Shown here piece by piece: positions 1-13,060 of a DNA stretch of 64,000 nt (the first letter of the stretch is position 1; each line of letters opens with the position of its first letter). The stretch is from Blasia pusilla. Its lineage: Eukaryota > Marchantiophyta > Marchantiopsida > Blasiales. Position numbers and translations under genes: made by a program. Location: positions 23,374,001-23,438,000 of the forward strand of contig CM114275.1 of NCBI GenBank assembly GCA_050084515.1. Reading direction: 5' to 3'. The notes beneath the pieces are model-generated. The model did not search any database. It worked only from the letters and a program-made list of their open reading frames with translations, and had not been told where the DNA came from.

Positions 1-268
1 CTGCACAGACACAGCTCATCCGAGAGGAGAATCAGAGTGCCGATAAGAGGTCGGACGGAGTCGCACGCGGCGGTGTGGCGTACGTCCGCTTCGGTGTAGT
101 GTCCTTATGATCCCTTCTGTTTCTTCCTTATCCTGAGCGTGGTTTCGGGTAGTAGTTCAGACGAGTGTCTGCTCATGTGCTTTAGACTGGAGTGTCATCA
201 TCGGAAACGGGAGCAGCGTGTAGTTTGGTAACGCTGTGATCGCTGAACTTGAGTTGTTAAGGGTTCAC

Positions 269-1183
269 ATGTCCTTCGCGGCTATGGAACGAAGGGTGGA
301 AGCTGGACGGGTCGTAGCTACCGAAGTTCCGAAATGCGAAGTTTGTAAGTCCATGGAGCCGAATCGCTCTCTGTGTGCGACATGTTTGAACAGGAACTTG
401 GAGCGGGCTTGCATGCGGACGTTCGTTCTCCCCCCTGGTGCGAAAAGAGTCGGCCCCAATGCACCGAGGGCGCTATATCCTGGCATGCCGAGAGCTGCTT
501 TGAGGAGCGTGGTTGATGGGTGTGGCCACGATATTTCGCGTCCTTCGCTGAGAGAGATGGGAACCAATGTTGTGGTATCATGTGAAGCTTTTCTTCGGCA
601 TCCTTATGTTGGCACTTCGTCTCTCTCTGGTCTTACTGAACATAACCATATGGTAGATGTCTCTCCGCAAGAGGATGGAGGTCGTGCGCACGATACAGGG
701 GCAGTAAGCGAGGACTATAGTAGGCAAACGAATATGGATACGTTGAAGTCGTTCCCAGGGGGGGAGCTCACAAAAGTAGGGGACCTGGCAGAGGAGAGGA
801 GTCATATGCTTCAAATGAGGAAGAACTTGACTGTGAAAATACCTGGGTCTGCTGCCGCTGCCACGACTCTCAGGTCGGAAACCAGGCAAATGTCCCATGT
901 TACTCACTCTGTGCAGCGATCAAGGAGGTCTGCGGCACTTCCTAAAATGAGAAAGTGGACGGTAAAACCAGATGCTGCGGCGGAAGCAGAATTAATGAAG
1001 AGACTGCTTTCAGACAGCACTCCTTTTGTGAAGCCCACGCTGGTGCTTCCTACATGCAAAATAAGACCGACTCCCCCGTCTCCAATCTCGCCCCCAGCAG
1101 ATCCTCTTTGGAAGAGGCGATGCGTACCATGCCCTAGGACACTCAGAGTGCAGGTGACTCCAGTGAAAGCCATTTGTGTTTAG
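269..1183 (+). CDS. Hypothetical protein with a CxxC-x9-CxxC cluster
   Basis: An uninterrupted frame of 304 codons runs from the first ATG (269) to TAG; the frame is open a little further upstream without an ATG. Near the N-terminus lies CEVC, nine residues, then CATC, a four-cysteine spacing that could bind zinc. A short alanine tract and proline-rich, basic stretches follow, with no other domain I recognise. Plant ATG14/UVRAG-type proteins also start with a CxxC pair cluster, but nothing else supports that family here. No intron signals were needed. The length is unusual for chance in this composition, yet no neighbour or homologue confirms it. It could also be one exon of a longer gene. 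Confidence 0.35.
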   Translation: MSFAAMERRVEAGRVVATEVPKCEVCKSMEPNRSLCATCLNRNLERACMRTFVLPPGAKRVGPNAPRALYPGMPRAALRSVVDGCGHDISRPSLREMGTNVVVSCEAFLRHPYVGTSSLSGLTEHNHMVDVSPQEDGGRAHDTGAVSEDYSRQTNMDTLKSFPGGELTKVGDLAEERSHMLQMRKNLTVKIPGSAAAATTLRSETRQMSHVTHSVQRSRRSAALPKMRKWTVKPDAAAEAELMKRLLSDSTPFVKPTLVLPTCKIRPTPPSPISPPADPLWKRRCVPCPRTLRVQVTPVKAICV

Positions 1184-4100
1184 CAAAATCATCGATATTG
1201 TTATCCACGTCTGAAATTATTGCCCAGTGAAATTGATTAATGGAAGGGCATCGTGAGACGGGTTGTCAGACACTCGCAGGGGCCAGCAAAGGAGAACGGG
1301 GCTTCAATCGTAGTCATTTGCCCACGAGAACTTTGTAGCTGCCGAGGCTATCAGGACTTCCTCTTGTCAATTCTGCTGGCCCGTGTGGTCTTGTCCCTTG
1401 TCAAAACGGAACACATTTCGTAGCTAGGGGCTGGATGGACGCGTTGTCAATTCTCATGCGTCCTCACGGAATGGGATTCCTCAAGGACTTCACTTCGTTG
1501 CGTTGTGCATACTCAGGACCGTTTAAAGTCTATGTTAAGCCTGAGGAGTAATGTCGGAATGTGAGCTTCATCTGAGTTATGAAATTTTAAGACGGTTTTA
1601 CCTTACGGATCCGATGTGTTTGAGTGGAAGCTAGGCTTAAGAATGGACGAGGAAATTGAATCCCGGGATGCATTACGAAATGTCTCAGTCACGAACTTTT
1701 GAACTGGTTTGTCTTCCGAGAAGGAAAGACGGAAATGTACATATGCCGAGCTAGTTCTCTTGTGAAAGTGATGCAAAATCAACAATTCACTTGCAGAGAA
1801 CATGCGTAGCTTCAACAGGCAGTTGGGGTTGAGGAAATGTTGATATCTTATCGAAATCGATGCCTTGAACCATTCTGCGCGTTGCACTGTTTGCGATATT
1901 CTAGGAAATCTGAGAGACTATAGCGGGTCTGCGTAGAGACCATAAAATTTCCCTTCCCAAAAGTAGCTAGTTGGAGGGACAAAGATGTTTTACCTACCAT
2001 TTAGCGGGTAGAACCTATGGCTCATTACGTCTGGGCTCGTCACCCTTGAGATCCTTGTTTCTTCGGAATGAACAGGGAATCTCCTCAGAAATTTTTACCA
2101 TTTGTGGATTATACTTAATTTTAACGAAATCAAATACGATCCTGACCGCGGCATTCTTTTTACAAATTGTACCAGCGACATGTGCACCATGGTCTTCTTT
2201 GTAATCTTCTTTTGTCAGGAGTGATGGTCGGAGTCCCGGAATGGCTTTGTGGTACCTACATCTCAACGGTCACGAGACTCAGAACTGAAGAAAGTTGTGG
2301 ATGCCAGAAGGGTTTCGTGCATCTGGGGTTTAGATCGATATAACTAGGAGGAGTGTTCGCTGACCTCCGGATTGAAACTGCTACACTAGGGCTTGGCAAG
2401 GGGTTAGTGCATTCCTTTGGAGATGTTTGCGGAGGTCTTCGTTAGCTGTCCCACATCGTAATGAAATTTAACCCGGACTCCCACGCGAAGGTTTATGAAG
2501 CCAGCATGCGGGTGGAGTGGTCCGAAACTTGGGAAAGACGTAGAAAAGAAATTGCAGAATGCATCATCTGGGTATTAGTGACCCCGAACGTGGGAGCACA
2601 CCACAGAACTTCTGAATACATTGGGAACGTGCAGCTTATGATCCATTACCTGGTATTTAGCCGCTTCAGGTTTAGAGATCGATGAAGCAGGCAACTCCTT
2701 CCCAACTAACACTCGATCGCCGAACATTGGGGTTCTCCAGACTGAAGACCAAAGCAAACATCTGAAGGGGGGCCCAGTCATAGCACTAGAAAACTCGCAG
2801 CACAGTCAACAGCTACCGATTGGTGTTCGTGGACTACTCGTGAAACGCATGCGTGTCGTAGTAGAAAGGTATGTACTTGGGCAGAATGCGGACATTGATG
2901 TCACTGAGTTACCTTGAGGAAATCGCCTTATGATAAATGACACATTGCAGGACATCCCTTCTCTGCTACAATGCTGCATGTTAACTCGTGCTTGTTGCTT
3001 ACTTGATTTAGAGGGAGTCACAGGCACTCATCCGAGACGCTGCGTTTTTGGTCAGAAACTGTACATGAAAACTCAAGCCCTCCGTCCCTTCACGTGTCTA
3101 CCGATTCTCTTTCCTTCTTTTCTTCTTACTCAATGGCTGTCTTCGTCACTGAATTACGGTCGTCTCACTGTTTCCTGTTTGACTGAAGTTCCCGACCGGT
3201 GACATGAGCTTCTAGCGCGGTAGCTGGCTGGTTCTTGGACGTCGAGCTTCTCGTTGGAAAGCCACGTGGTGCAGAGAGCTCTCTCTGAGAAGTGTACCGG
3301 GGAGAGCTCCCAATCGCGTTGAACTACATGGTGAAGACTACATAAAGAGCGTTCAAAGCGTTTCCACTTGGGATGAGCTCTTGATGTTCCGAGTCCAAGT
3401 TTCAAGCTTTCCGTTTCCAATTACGTTGACCTAAACGTATCCCAGCGTTTTAAGAGCTCATCCCTAATGTATTGGGGATTCGCGGTCGACAATGTTGTCG
3501 TACATTTTGTGAAACTGAACTTGACTGGGTTGTTTGCACTGTTGTACATGCCTGCCCTTCTAGAGTCCTGTGAGTGGACGCGGTTGTGTTGGTGGAGTCG
3601 CCGTCTGAAATATTCTCATGCCTTACCATCACGACGTTTCCCTCATGAGACTCGCATATATGTCGGCTTCTGAGGGAGTTGAAGAGCGTCGAAGTTGGCA
3701 GACCTCTGGCCCTGTTCGTGCTCGCTCGCTAAATAGAGAATCGTCCCTTCTTTCTTCGCTTTCTCTGGCTTGTTTTCGATGCTAGGTCGCGAGAAATCAA
3801 TCGGTCCTTTCTCAACTTCTTTTACTAGACTACGATACAAGCGGATTCGTAAACTCCTCTCGTAGCGTGAACTCGGACTGACTTTCCCTTTGACCCGTCA
3901 AGTATGCAATGACTACAGTTGAGAACTTTGCCTGACCCAATCATTTCTCCGTGATTCAGAATGCACGAGTAGACAACATTGCACTCTGAGCAATTGCATG
4001 AGAATACACCCTACTTGTTATGCCTGTGTTCGACATGTTCCTACAACTTGGTGACTACAAAATCTCTCTTGGGCAAGCGGGAACCCCCCGCTTGGCAAGA

Positions 4101-5550
4101 GTGAACAAAGGAAAAAAAGTAAGGGAACAACAACGCCACTCAACAAAAAACTGGGCTATGTAAGTTTGGAAACTCGTCTAGGCTTAGGACGGATCCAAGT
4201 TACACTTGCATATTATGTACCCCTCATGAAATTTTCGTTACGATTCATGGTTAGTCATGTGAGCGTGTATGTATTGTGTCAGCCTGATGCATGTGTCATA
4301 TGTGGATTATTTATGACGTGATCCCCCAGAAGAACCGCATGTGTTTGCCGAATAAGTGAAGTCAAGAAGTAGCTTGGTTCTTTCTCGCCTCTTGCATACA
4401 GAAATCTCGATCGTTTAGGCGAGCGAGGATAAGGTAAGTGAATGCTCTTCGAATCCTCCAGAAGTTAGCTGCGAGGCGAGATCTGCGGGAGAGCTGTTCA
4501 ATTGTACGCTTCGCGGGGGCACACCTCTTGATTCGAATCGGATACGAAAGCAATAATTGTAACAGAACGACTCTCAATTCGGAGAAGAGCACTATTCTCT
4601 TTGAACATAACAGTCTACCAAGCCAATCACTCCACCATGAATGGTAGAGTTTTCTCCCCCACTGTATATGATAATACCTGCAAGCTCCTAGACTTCTCCT
4701 CATGCTCCAGGAAGCTTTCCACCGGACTGTATTGGAGCCGGCACTCCGATCTCAGCGGCTGCAAATGGACGGCCTCCTTTTGCAGCACAGCAGTCGCACA
4801 ACGGGCATGTCACCACAGGACAGAGCTTGTATGTACTAAACGCATTTCGATCCCACAGGAAGGCATCCAAAGGCAGAGTTGCTTCTCGAACATCCAAAGG
4901 TACGAGAATTCACTCCTTTCGTGCGCGTACTCGCACATTTCGGCTTCTATTTTGGAGTTCTGTGTGTCATCGAGCGAAAGTGGGGTGGATCGGACATGTA
5001 CACTCCACGTGAACACTGCATTCAGGAGTTCAAAAGGATTTGAATTTCCTGTTCGCGAGGAGTCCGTCATGACGTAAGATTCCTTCAAAACGCGAGATTA
5101 CAACACATTACTAGTGCATTTGACGATTCCGATTAGACAGCTAACACTCAATGGAAATTGCAAAAATGTGACGCTAAAGGCTTTTGGTTTCCACACTCTG
5201 AACAAGGATGGGAAAAGCAACTCAGGACGAAGGAGTCTATCTATAGGTGGGGATGGCAAAAGTGGATCGGAAAGATAAGAGAACGAAGTAACTCATGTGG
5301 TCAGGAAGACATTCCGTGTACTTTGGCAATAAAGTTGTCACGCACAATCATTCATGGCAAATTTGAAAAGAATTTAAGAGGAAAAGAGTTCCTGAACCCG
5401 AGAGTGCCCCTCAAACACATGACCCTTTCAACTACTAAGATTGTTACATTCCAATGGGATCCTTTTGTTTTGAAAGTGTCTTCGTTTCTTTTAAATTCCA
5501 ATTTAGAAGAATTGAAGAGTCAATTACCAATTTTGGCTTCGTTAAATTAG
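1184..5550. other. Intergenic sequence, no supported gene
   Basis: Mixed-composition, apparently single-copy sequence. Several open frames of 60-160 codons exist (for example 4601-5077 and 5158-5550 on the plus strand), but they overlap each other on both strands and show no recognisable motifs or consistent splice signals. I see no transposon protein remnants here. Confidence 0.4.
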
Positions 5551-6048
5551 TAATCTTAATTTTAATTATGGATATTTTGAATTATCCATTATTAATTCTA
5601 ATTCTTATATAATATGAGCGTGTATATTAACACACAATAGTTTTTGATTTTTTACTTCACTATGGAAGTGGGACATCATGAAAAAAATTTTTAGCACTGA
5701 TAGGAAGAAATTTTTTTTTTGGGTATTGGGACTACTATGCATTAGCTCTATAGACAAGATTGGCCCTCCAATGTTATTTACCTATGGGGATTGAATGATT
5801 ATTTAAAGAATTTATTGAGACATTTTTGAGGTGTAAATATGTAAAGAAATAAGAAGAAAACAAAGACTAGACTAGACTTTGTGACTTTTCATACTAGAAA
5901 CTTAATTTTCATATTCATGCTTTTGAAAGAAAATCATCGTAAATAATTATACTCGCATACTTATTGCTCCGTTAAAAAAAAACCCCTCAGATAGATATCT
6001 CTCTCATATCCATACATTCCCCTAGAAAAATTATTTACTTCTCATCCA

Positions 6049-6168
6049 GAGAGAGAGAGATATGTGCCATAAACTACTTTAAAAAACTTACAATTGACTC
6101 TCTCTCTCTCTCTCCAACTACTTTTAAGTGCAATTGATCAATCCATTGCAAGAGAAGAAGAAGAAGAT
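6049..6168. repeat. Cluster of GA, TC and AAG microsatellites
   Basis: A short (GA)n run at 6049-6060, a (TC)n run at 6098-6114 and an (AAG)n run near 6151-6166 lie within AT-rich sequence. Confidence 0.8.
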
Positions 6169-6319
6169 ATCACATGATGGACAAGATGCCCAAGGCTTCT
6201 AGTTAACACCTTTACCCAAGATTCAACCTCGTGATAGAGTTCTTTGCTGAGTTATGGTAGAGCTATTAAGGGGCACAAATTGAGGTCTAAACTAAGAAGT
6301 TTTGAGTATCCTAGACTTC

Positions 6320-6564
6320 CATAGGCAGGTAGGAGAGAGTTTGCATGAATTTTTCACTTGCCTACGATGATTTATTAGCAACACTGAAGGGATAGAGGCC
6401 TAGATTGTTAAGGGATGGTATGGGATGTTGGAGCGTGACCTGCAAAGACGGATTAGAGATGTGAGATTCTTACATATGACCTCACCTACATTGAGGGAGG
6501 TTTTCGAGTTGGTTGAGTGTATTGAGCGTAACATATATCGAGTAGAAGAGTGTGACAACCTTTA
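6320..6564 (+). pseudogene. Retrotransposon gag relic
   Basis: One plus-strand frame reads like the core of an LTR-retrotransposon gag (Retrotrans_gag). It contains GESLHEFF, then after a stop the segment GMLERDLQRRIRDVRF, then TLREVFELVECIERNIY. Two in-frame stops interrupt it. The GESL-x-EFF opening and the TL-x-E-x-x-E-L-x-x-x-IE ending are typical of gypsy gag. No LTR, zinc knuckle or pol follows in recognisable form, so this is an old fragment. The flanking AT-rich sequence to about 7.8 kb may be further decayed parts of the same element. Confidence 0.55.
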
Positions 6565-9440
6565 GCTATTCAAGATAGGATTTGCGAGGGATAACCATCC
6601 AAGTCCACCCCAAGGTGCAACAACATCCATCCCAAGAGAGGATTATGACATCTATAGTATATGATGGTTATTTTAAGTATGTGTCGCTAAGACCCATGTT
6701 ATCATATATGTGCTCATCAAGAGTAGCCACGGTTGATTTTTTGAATAGGCGATGAGTCCCATCAATAGAAAGATTGCATATGGGGTAGTGGACATGTGGT
6801 ACTAACCTCTTGGACTAGATCAATTCCCGCTAGGAGTATTACATTGTGATCACTACTAGTCCTATGGTGACATCTGAGACAAATGTTTCAGCCTACACCT
6901 TGAGCTACACTCATATAGAATCCATGAGAGGTCGTAAGAGATCTCTAACAACCTCTCATGGCTCCACGACCTCAACCTATTGGAGATCGTGGTCCAATAG
7001 GTGGAAAGGAGTTGGATATGCTCTTGAGAGGAGGTAGAGCCCCACTACCTAGATGGGTGGAGGGAAATTTTGGTTGGGAGGCTAGGATGGTTGCCCAAAT
7101 ATAACACTTGCAAAAACTTAGCAATAAATTGTAACAATGGCTTTGAGATTTTTTGATGTTAGATGAATAATAGCTACATCATATGAGTAAGGTAGGGGTA
7201 CATATGATCCCAAATGGATGTGTGGGACAAGACAAATAGAGGCAACCAAAGCGGTTAATAACATGGGGATCAATAGTGAAGATGGATCTACAACAAATGG
7301 AAGTCAGTAGACAAATGAGGTTCCCTCAATGATCTATATTGTTCGAGCCAATGAGGAATCTATTCATGAGTATCGATAAGGTTGCTTGGAGGTTGGGTGT
7401 TGGGATTGTACAAACATGATGAATGATGGGTGAGGCAAGTACCTTGATACCCATTAGTGATGCTCAACGGACTTTCTTGTCATTCTAGACAATAGAGAAC
7501 TTAGTAATTTTTTCTATGTATCAACTTAGCTAAGAAATTTGTGATGTACTCAAGAAATGATCCAAATTGAGTTGGAAGATGAGGTGCAGAATGACTTGAA
7601 GCAACTCGGGAGTTCAAAAAAGCTCAACAGAGTTCTACAACTCACAAGATTTAACAACCTAATTTATGTTGAGGCATATAAGACGGTTCACGAGATTAGC
7701 AAGTGAATTTATAGCGGTTGCCCAAGATCTTTAGTCTGTCCAATGTAAGAACTCATTCACATGTTGAGCTCAAATTCTACCTGAATTAGCACACTGGTGG
7801 GAATTGTAAAAGCTTTGAATTGGCTCTTGCACGTACAAACTCCGTTGGTGCTGATCGACACACTAAGCTAATAAGCGTGTATGTGTCAATTCACCGACCC
7901 CATCACTTCTAAGCTCTCGACTCAAGTTCTAAGCCCTCAATTGTACGCCACGAACTCTTATCAGTTTGTCCGAAGTCTTGTGCAATGCCCCCTTTGGAAT
8001 GGACCTTTCAAAATAGCGAGAACCAAGTGTCACATTCGCAACTTCAACGTCGCACGAACTAGGAATTATATTATGGCGTGGGAATTGAAGAGCTTGAAGA
8101 TTCCTTCCTGCAACGTATCAGATCCTTGCAAGCTCATCTTGACAATCACACACAAGTAGGAAATTGTAACATACAATAGCAAGAGAGTATCCGATTGACG
8201 ATACCTTTTCACACCTCCAACTTCTTCGATAAATTTTGCTCACTCACTTCTAGACCTAGAAGATCTCTAAATCCTATCAGTTTCCTTGTGTATTTACCTT
8301 CCAGATTCCTTACTACCAGGTTGTCAGCCAAAGCTTAGTTGGGCTTATCTAAGCCCCCAACCTTTGGCTGAAATGAAAAAGCCACACAGTCATCTTTTGT
8401 GGATGAAATCGAAAACCAAAGTCAGAGGGAAATTTTGAATGGAAGATGGGCAACCTCCACTGTTTAAGAGCCAAATATCTTTCATTCTAAAGAGGTGCCA
8501 ATAAAGCCACAAGCATTGAGTGCATGATGAACCAACTCATCCGAGTCATCTCCTCTTTTTGAAAGTGAGACTTTAGAAGTATATTTTTTCCGTTCCCAGA
8601 GCTTCACTTCATATAGATGCAATAAAAAAGTACTTTTATCTTCCTATTTATAGTAACCTCCATGTTTGGTTAATAGTTTAGATTTGGTTCTTAGGATATT
8701 CATGGGGCATCCCTAAATCTTTATTGAGGGTCCACATGTCTCTATCCTTCCAAATAAAGGGAGTGGCCTCTTCAACTTTCTATTTCCCTCTTGTATTGAA
8801 AACTCATGAATTCCTCTTTCTTTTACTGATTTTTTTTTCACTTTCTTTTAATCCTTTCAATTTTTTGCATTTTTCATTTCTAATTAAATTTGAGAATCTC
8901 AAATTTTCTCTTTTTCATTTTTATCCAAGATACTTGAAAATATATAATATTTTTACTTATTTTCATAAATTTTAAATTTTACATTCTAATTGAATGATTG
9001 AACATTCAATCGATATTTTTATTAATCTATATCCAAATTAATAATATTGAATTCCAACTACTCCTTATTGGCGACCACTAATTTAACTCACATTCACGAT
9101 CGCCCAGAGTTGCTAAAGATATGTATGGAGCCATACGTCATAATATCACAAGGAAATTCAAAATGTATGGAGAGATTTGGAGTACACATATCATAAGTGG
9201 AGGTGTTGGAAGACCGTAGGAATGTATTGGAGTTAGAAGACCATAGGAATCTACTTTGCCTCTAGTTTGGATACTTGAATGTTTATATTTTACGATGTGA
9301 TTTTCCTTTTCATCTCTCACCAAATTGTGTCACAGGGATTTCTTCGCTCCTTTTCCACATAACTAGGAAGAACACATGTGCTATGCATAAGCTAGAATGA
9401 TCATGATCTGAACATTGTAGATTTTTTAAAGATATTTTTT
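6565..9440. other. AT-rich intergenic sequence, probably decayed repeats
   Basis: There is no gene I can support. The stretch from about 8,780 to 9,000 is low-complexity, T-rich on the plus strand. Imperfect, stop-ridden frames up to about 7,850 may continue the gag relic on the left. A compact hairpin at 8325-8370 is listed separately. Confidence 0.4.
8325..8370. repeat. Compact inverted repeat (hairpin)
   Basis: The outer arms CAGCCAAAG and CTTTGGCTG are perfect complements. Inside them GTTGGGCTTA pairs with TAAGCCC-CAAC around a two-base loop. The whole structure is 46 bases. Its role is unknown. Confidence 0.7.
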
Positions 9441-11603
9441 CGATGCCTAATCCTTGTGTGGACATCTCACAACAACTTGGGAGGCCCCCGGGAGCGGCCA
9501 ATGCCCGTTTGAAGAAACGGGTAACTACTACACGGCTACCGTTTCCGGGAATGGCAATTTCTAGGGACGACCGAAAGAAATTTTTGTTCTCCTTCGCACT
9601 ACACCAATTTTTAAATTTTTGTTTATTAAAAAGTTATTATTTTTATTCAATAAAGTCCATTCGTGCCGACTACACGGGAATTTCCTCCGTCCCCGTATTT
9701 GTTCCCCGTCGGGAGGAAATGAGTGGCCCTATTACCTCCCGTGGCCCCCTCACGCAGGAACAGAAAGCAAGTAGAATGGTGGGAAGAATAATGCTTTGCG
9801 GGAGCAAAATCGCGAAGATTCAAGTCTATGCACAACTACCTTCGAACTGCCGCTACCGTCAGTCTCCGAGGAAAGTAGCAGCGCTTGTTCCGTTCCTCCG
9901 TCGTCAGCGAAGTGAGGAGTTTGATGATCGATGGATCAATTTCTGTATGAGAGTCCGTATCCGCGGCAGTCTTCTGGATCCATTCGGGTCCCGTCGAGCA
10001 AGCCAACTCTTGAACCTGTGCAGGATGGGGATTGGATGCTCTAATCAGTTCGTTTACAAGGTGGACTGGACGAGTGGTTCATCTTTTCATCTTCTCCGAG
10101 GAGTCATTTAGTTGCCCTGAGGAAATTTTCTCCTTCACTGCCCCAATATGACTTCATTCATCATTAAGTCGTAATTTTAGCTGGTGATCACGACGTAGGT
10201 CTGGATCTAGTTCCAGAATTGCTCGATCCTTGCAAATGAGGTTTGGCCCTTGACACCCGCAAATGGATCTAGACAGGGCTTCTCTCATCAGCCTTCACTT
10301 ATCCGAAACCGCCAGGAAATTTGAGACTTGACTCCCTGAAACTATGTCTAAACTTCGTTAGTAAAGACCGTCACTAGATGCATTCATTATTTGTACCACT
10401 AAATAAATTGAATATTTCAGAAAACTTTGTAGGGGTGTTCCGATTTGTTTCGATTGCAAACGTATGTCAACCTAACGAGCTAGTGGTCTGGTCATCTACC
10501 TCCACTTCGACTTCTTGCTCTCCTCTGTACCTACAGATGCCTAGATTCCATAACTATCCAGGTAAGTGAACATATTGCTGCGAAAATGGCGAACAGTGTG
10601 GGAACGGTGAAGACTATAGGTGGTGTTTCAAAACTCTGCTGGAAATTCTATGGTTGCTAGCTTGGAAGGTCGCGACGAAGTCATGGGGTAGCATATAATG
10701 GATTGTAATGTTCAATGCACACGACCACGCAGGACCTTGTACTACCACTAGAATGTCCAATCTAGGAGAGGTGGAACATGTGGTTTGTTGTGGTAGTGTA
10801 TTTTTACTTCCTTGATATCTAACTTCCTCGATACTAGACTATCAGGTTGAACATTTCAATGTCACTGCAAGGCCCTGGTTTTGTCGTTCAGTTTGTGCGT
10901 AAGATAACTTCACATCCCACAGCAATCGATCCATGAATTTCTTGAATGCTCCACGGGATGGATAGATGTACAATGTAGTGTGGCCAGAGGGCCCCGTGTT
11001 ATCTTGTCACAGTGATCTCACACTAGCCTGCAGGGACGTAAGGATCGTCGAATTAATTGACAGGTTTTGATGAAGGCTTCGTCAGAAGGTTGTCCGATGA
11101 CGCTAGGGTTAGCTATTCACCTTTAGGCGTGAACTGTGAAGGTGAGTGGATTCGTCGTCTTCGTTTCTTGGTGACCGGTGCTTCTCTTTGAACTCGACAT
11201 TTTGGCGATGAACCGCAGATACGGCTAGGCTACGGGTTGTTTCTCGTTCGCTCTTGTGGAAGCTGAAAAGGCGTATTCTCTAGCTGAATGTCACTAGTGT
11301 ATGTCGACTCGACAGGGAGATTAGCGACTGAGGAAATGTAGGGGACCCTTGGATTTCATTCGGCGACTGACAACATTGCTGGAAAGTGAGCGGCAAGTCA
11401 TGAGTGAGATTTATGTCCTTGTTTCGGTGCGCACGTAAGAGACTCTTAGATATATTTGCAATTTCGCACGTCACGTTCATGTCGTGCAGCCAGGGATCCT
11501 CTAAGGTCAATTTGTGTAGATAGATCTGCGGGTATCGTCCGTAAGTGAAGGTCTTGTCTGCCGTGATGATTGTCTACACAACAAGTTTATGCAATACAAT
11601 GAA
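9441..11603. other. Intergenic sequence, no supported gene
   Basis: An open frame of 222 codons (9443-10111, plus) lacks motifs and contains a low-complexity middle, so I do not call it. A perfect small hairpin, CCCGTTT-GAAG-AAACGGG, lies at 9504-9521. No transposon proteins were recognised. Confidence 0.35.
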
Positions 11604-11740
11604 ATATATATATATATATAGAAAAAGGATGGGAAACCCGTTACGATACAAAAGAGGCATGGAGAAAAAAAAATAGACCTCAAGAGGCCGGAACCGGCCC
11701 CGAGGAGAGGCTACATGTGTCGTACCCTTCAGATCGGCGG
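11604..11740. repeat. TA microsatellite plus dispersed repeat end
   Basis: A (TA)n run occupies 11604-11620. It is followed by GGGAAACCCG, a purine-rich stretch, then CCCCGAGGAGAGG. Closely similar strings occur in the foldback at 40.7 kb, near 41.2 kb and in the FYR gene intron at 58.85 kb, so this looks like the end of a dispersed repeat family. Confidence 0.5.
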
Positions 11741-13060
11741 TTCACGCAGCGCGAGGAACGACTTCAAGTTCGCTGAGCAGGTGGACGATCACAATTATCT
11801 CCTCGATTCCTGTAAAGCCCTAAGCACAAAAACTCCGACCTGGTGATGATCTATTTATTTATCGACAGCCTGGGATTGTAGCAAGCTGTGACAGACATCG
11901 CTGCTCAGGGGGGGGGATGCTTAAGAGAATTTCACTGTTCTCATCCTTCTCATAGCTCATTCTTCAATTACTATACACTCCCTCACATGCCGACCAGGTT
12001 CTGGATAGCCAAGTTGCCAAACAGGTTTGCTTTAAAGAGGTCTGTCAGTTCGGTCCCTTCCGTACTTGTTCCCATGGATAGCTTTCCAGGAATTTGATGA
12101 CCAAATCAATGAGTGAGCCAGAAGCACGAGTCTCAAAGAGAGCATGCTAAGGCACAGTCCATTCATCGCATTCATTGAGTACAGATCTCCGAACTCGATC
12201 ATTGCGACTATCATGCTAATTTCGAGAATGCTACACTGCTTGCATCCGCGGATTCGTCGCACTAGTAGACCATCTGTGCAAGTAAGCTCCTTGGTCGGAT
12301 TGAGACTTGACCGGTTAAGATGATTCGGTGCAATATTGAGGTTACGTCGTGGGAGGAAATCCAGCGGGCTTGAACTGTCTAGGACGATCTAATGAAGACA
12401 TAGAGGAAGGATACTACTCGTGCGAGCAACGAAACTTGGACCCGTCGTCGCCGTCCTCGACCATCGACTCAGGTTAGAAACCTCACATCGTGTGTGTAGT
12501 CAGCATGATTGCTCGAGTTATTGACAATATACAAGCCAGAAATGAAGTTCTCGACGAAGTTATTGCATCGTGCTCAATGCAGGAGTGAGTTATTGGTTCC
12601 TCTCCTCAGGAGGAGGGTCAAGGTTTCCGCAGATACGTAAGTGGGATCCTTCAAGAGATCTACGCGCACGCTATTGATTGCGGAAGTGGTGAAGTCAGTC
12701 TGTCAAGGTCCGTCCTGTTCAACAAAGACTACGCATGATGTACTCATCTACAGGCGCCTCATTCAATAGAGATCATACACGAAGCTGCTAGCACTATATC
12801 CGCCGGCCCCAGTCGTGGATGCTTCACCGGCCGTGTCCACTATAACTATAGGCTGAAGTCGCCATACTCTCCTCGAGATCGCCCTCGTATTTGTGGCTCA
12901 TGGAGTCCGATGGACCCTAAGCGACACCCAACGAGATTCTTAGACAAATTAACGAGAGTGCGTCGTGTCACCACTTCCGGTTCGCTCGTGGAAATACCAT
13001 CGGTGACATGAGTGCATCTCCTGGTCTTCTGAATCGTGATGATATCACACTAAGTTGTTG
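11741..13060. other. Intergenic sequence, no supported gene
   Basis: Mixed-composition sequence resembling 1-5 kb, with only short open frames and no recognisable protein or RNA motif. Confidence 0.4.

Noticed and set aside
9443-10111. A 222-codon plus-strand frame
   Set aside because: No motif, no splice context, and a low-complexity middle. It begins just after AT-rich repeat DNA. Probably chance.
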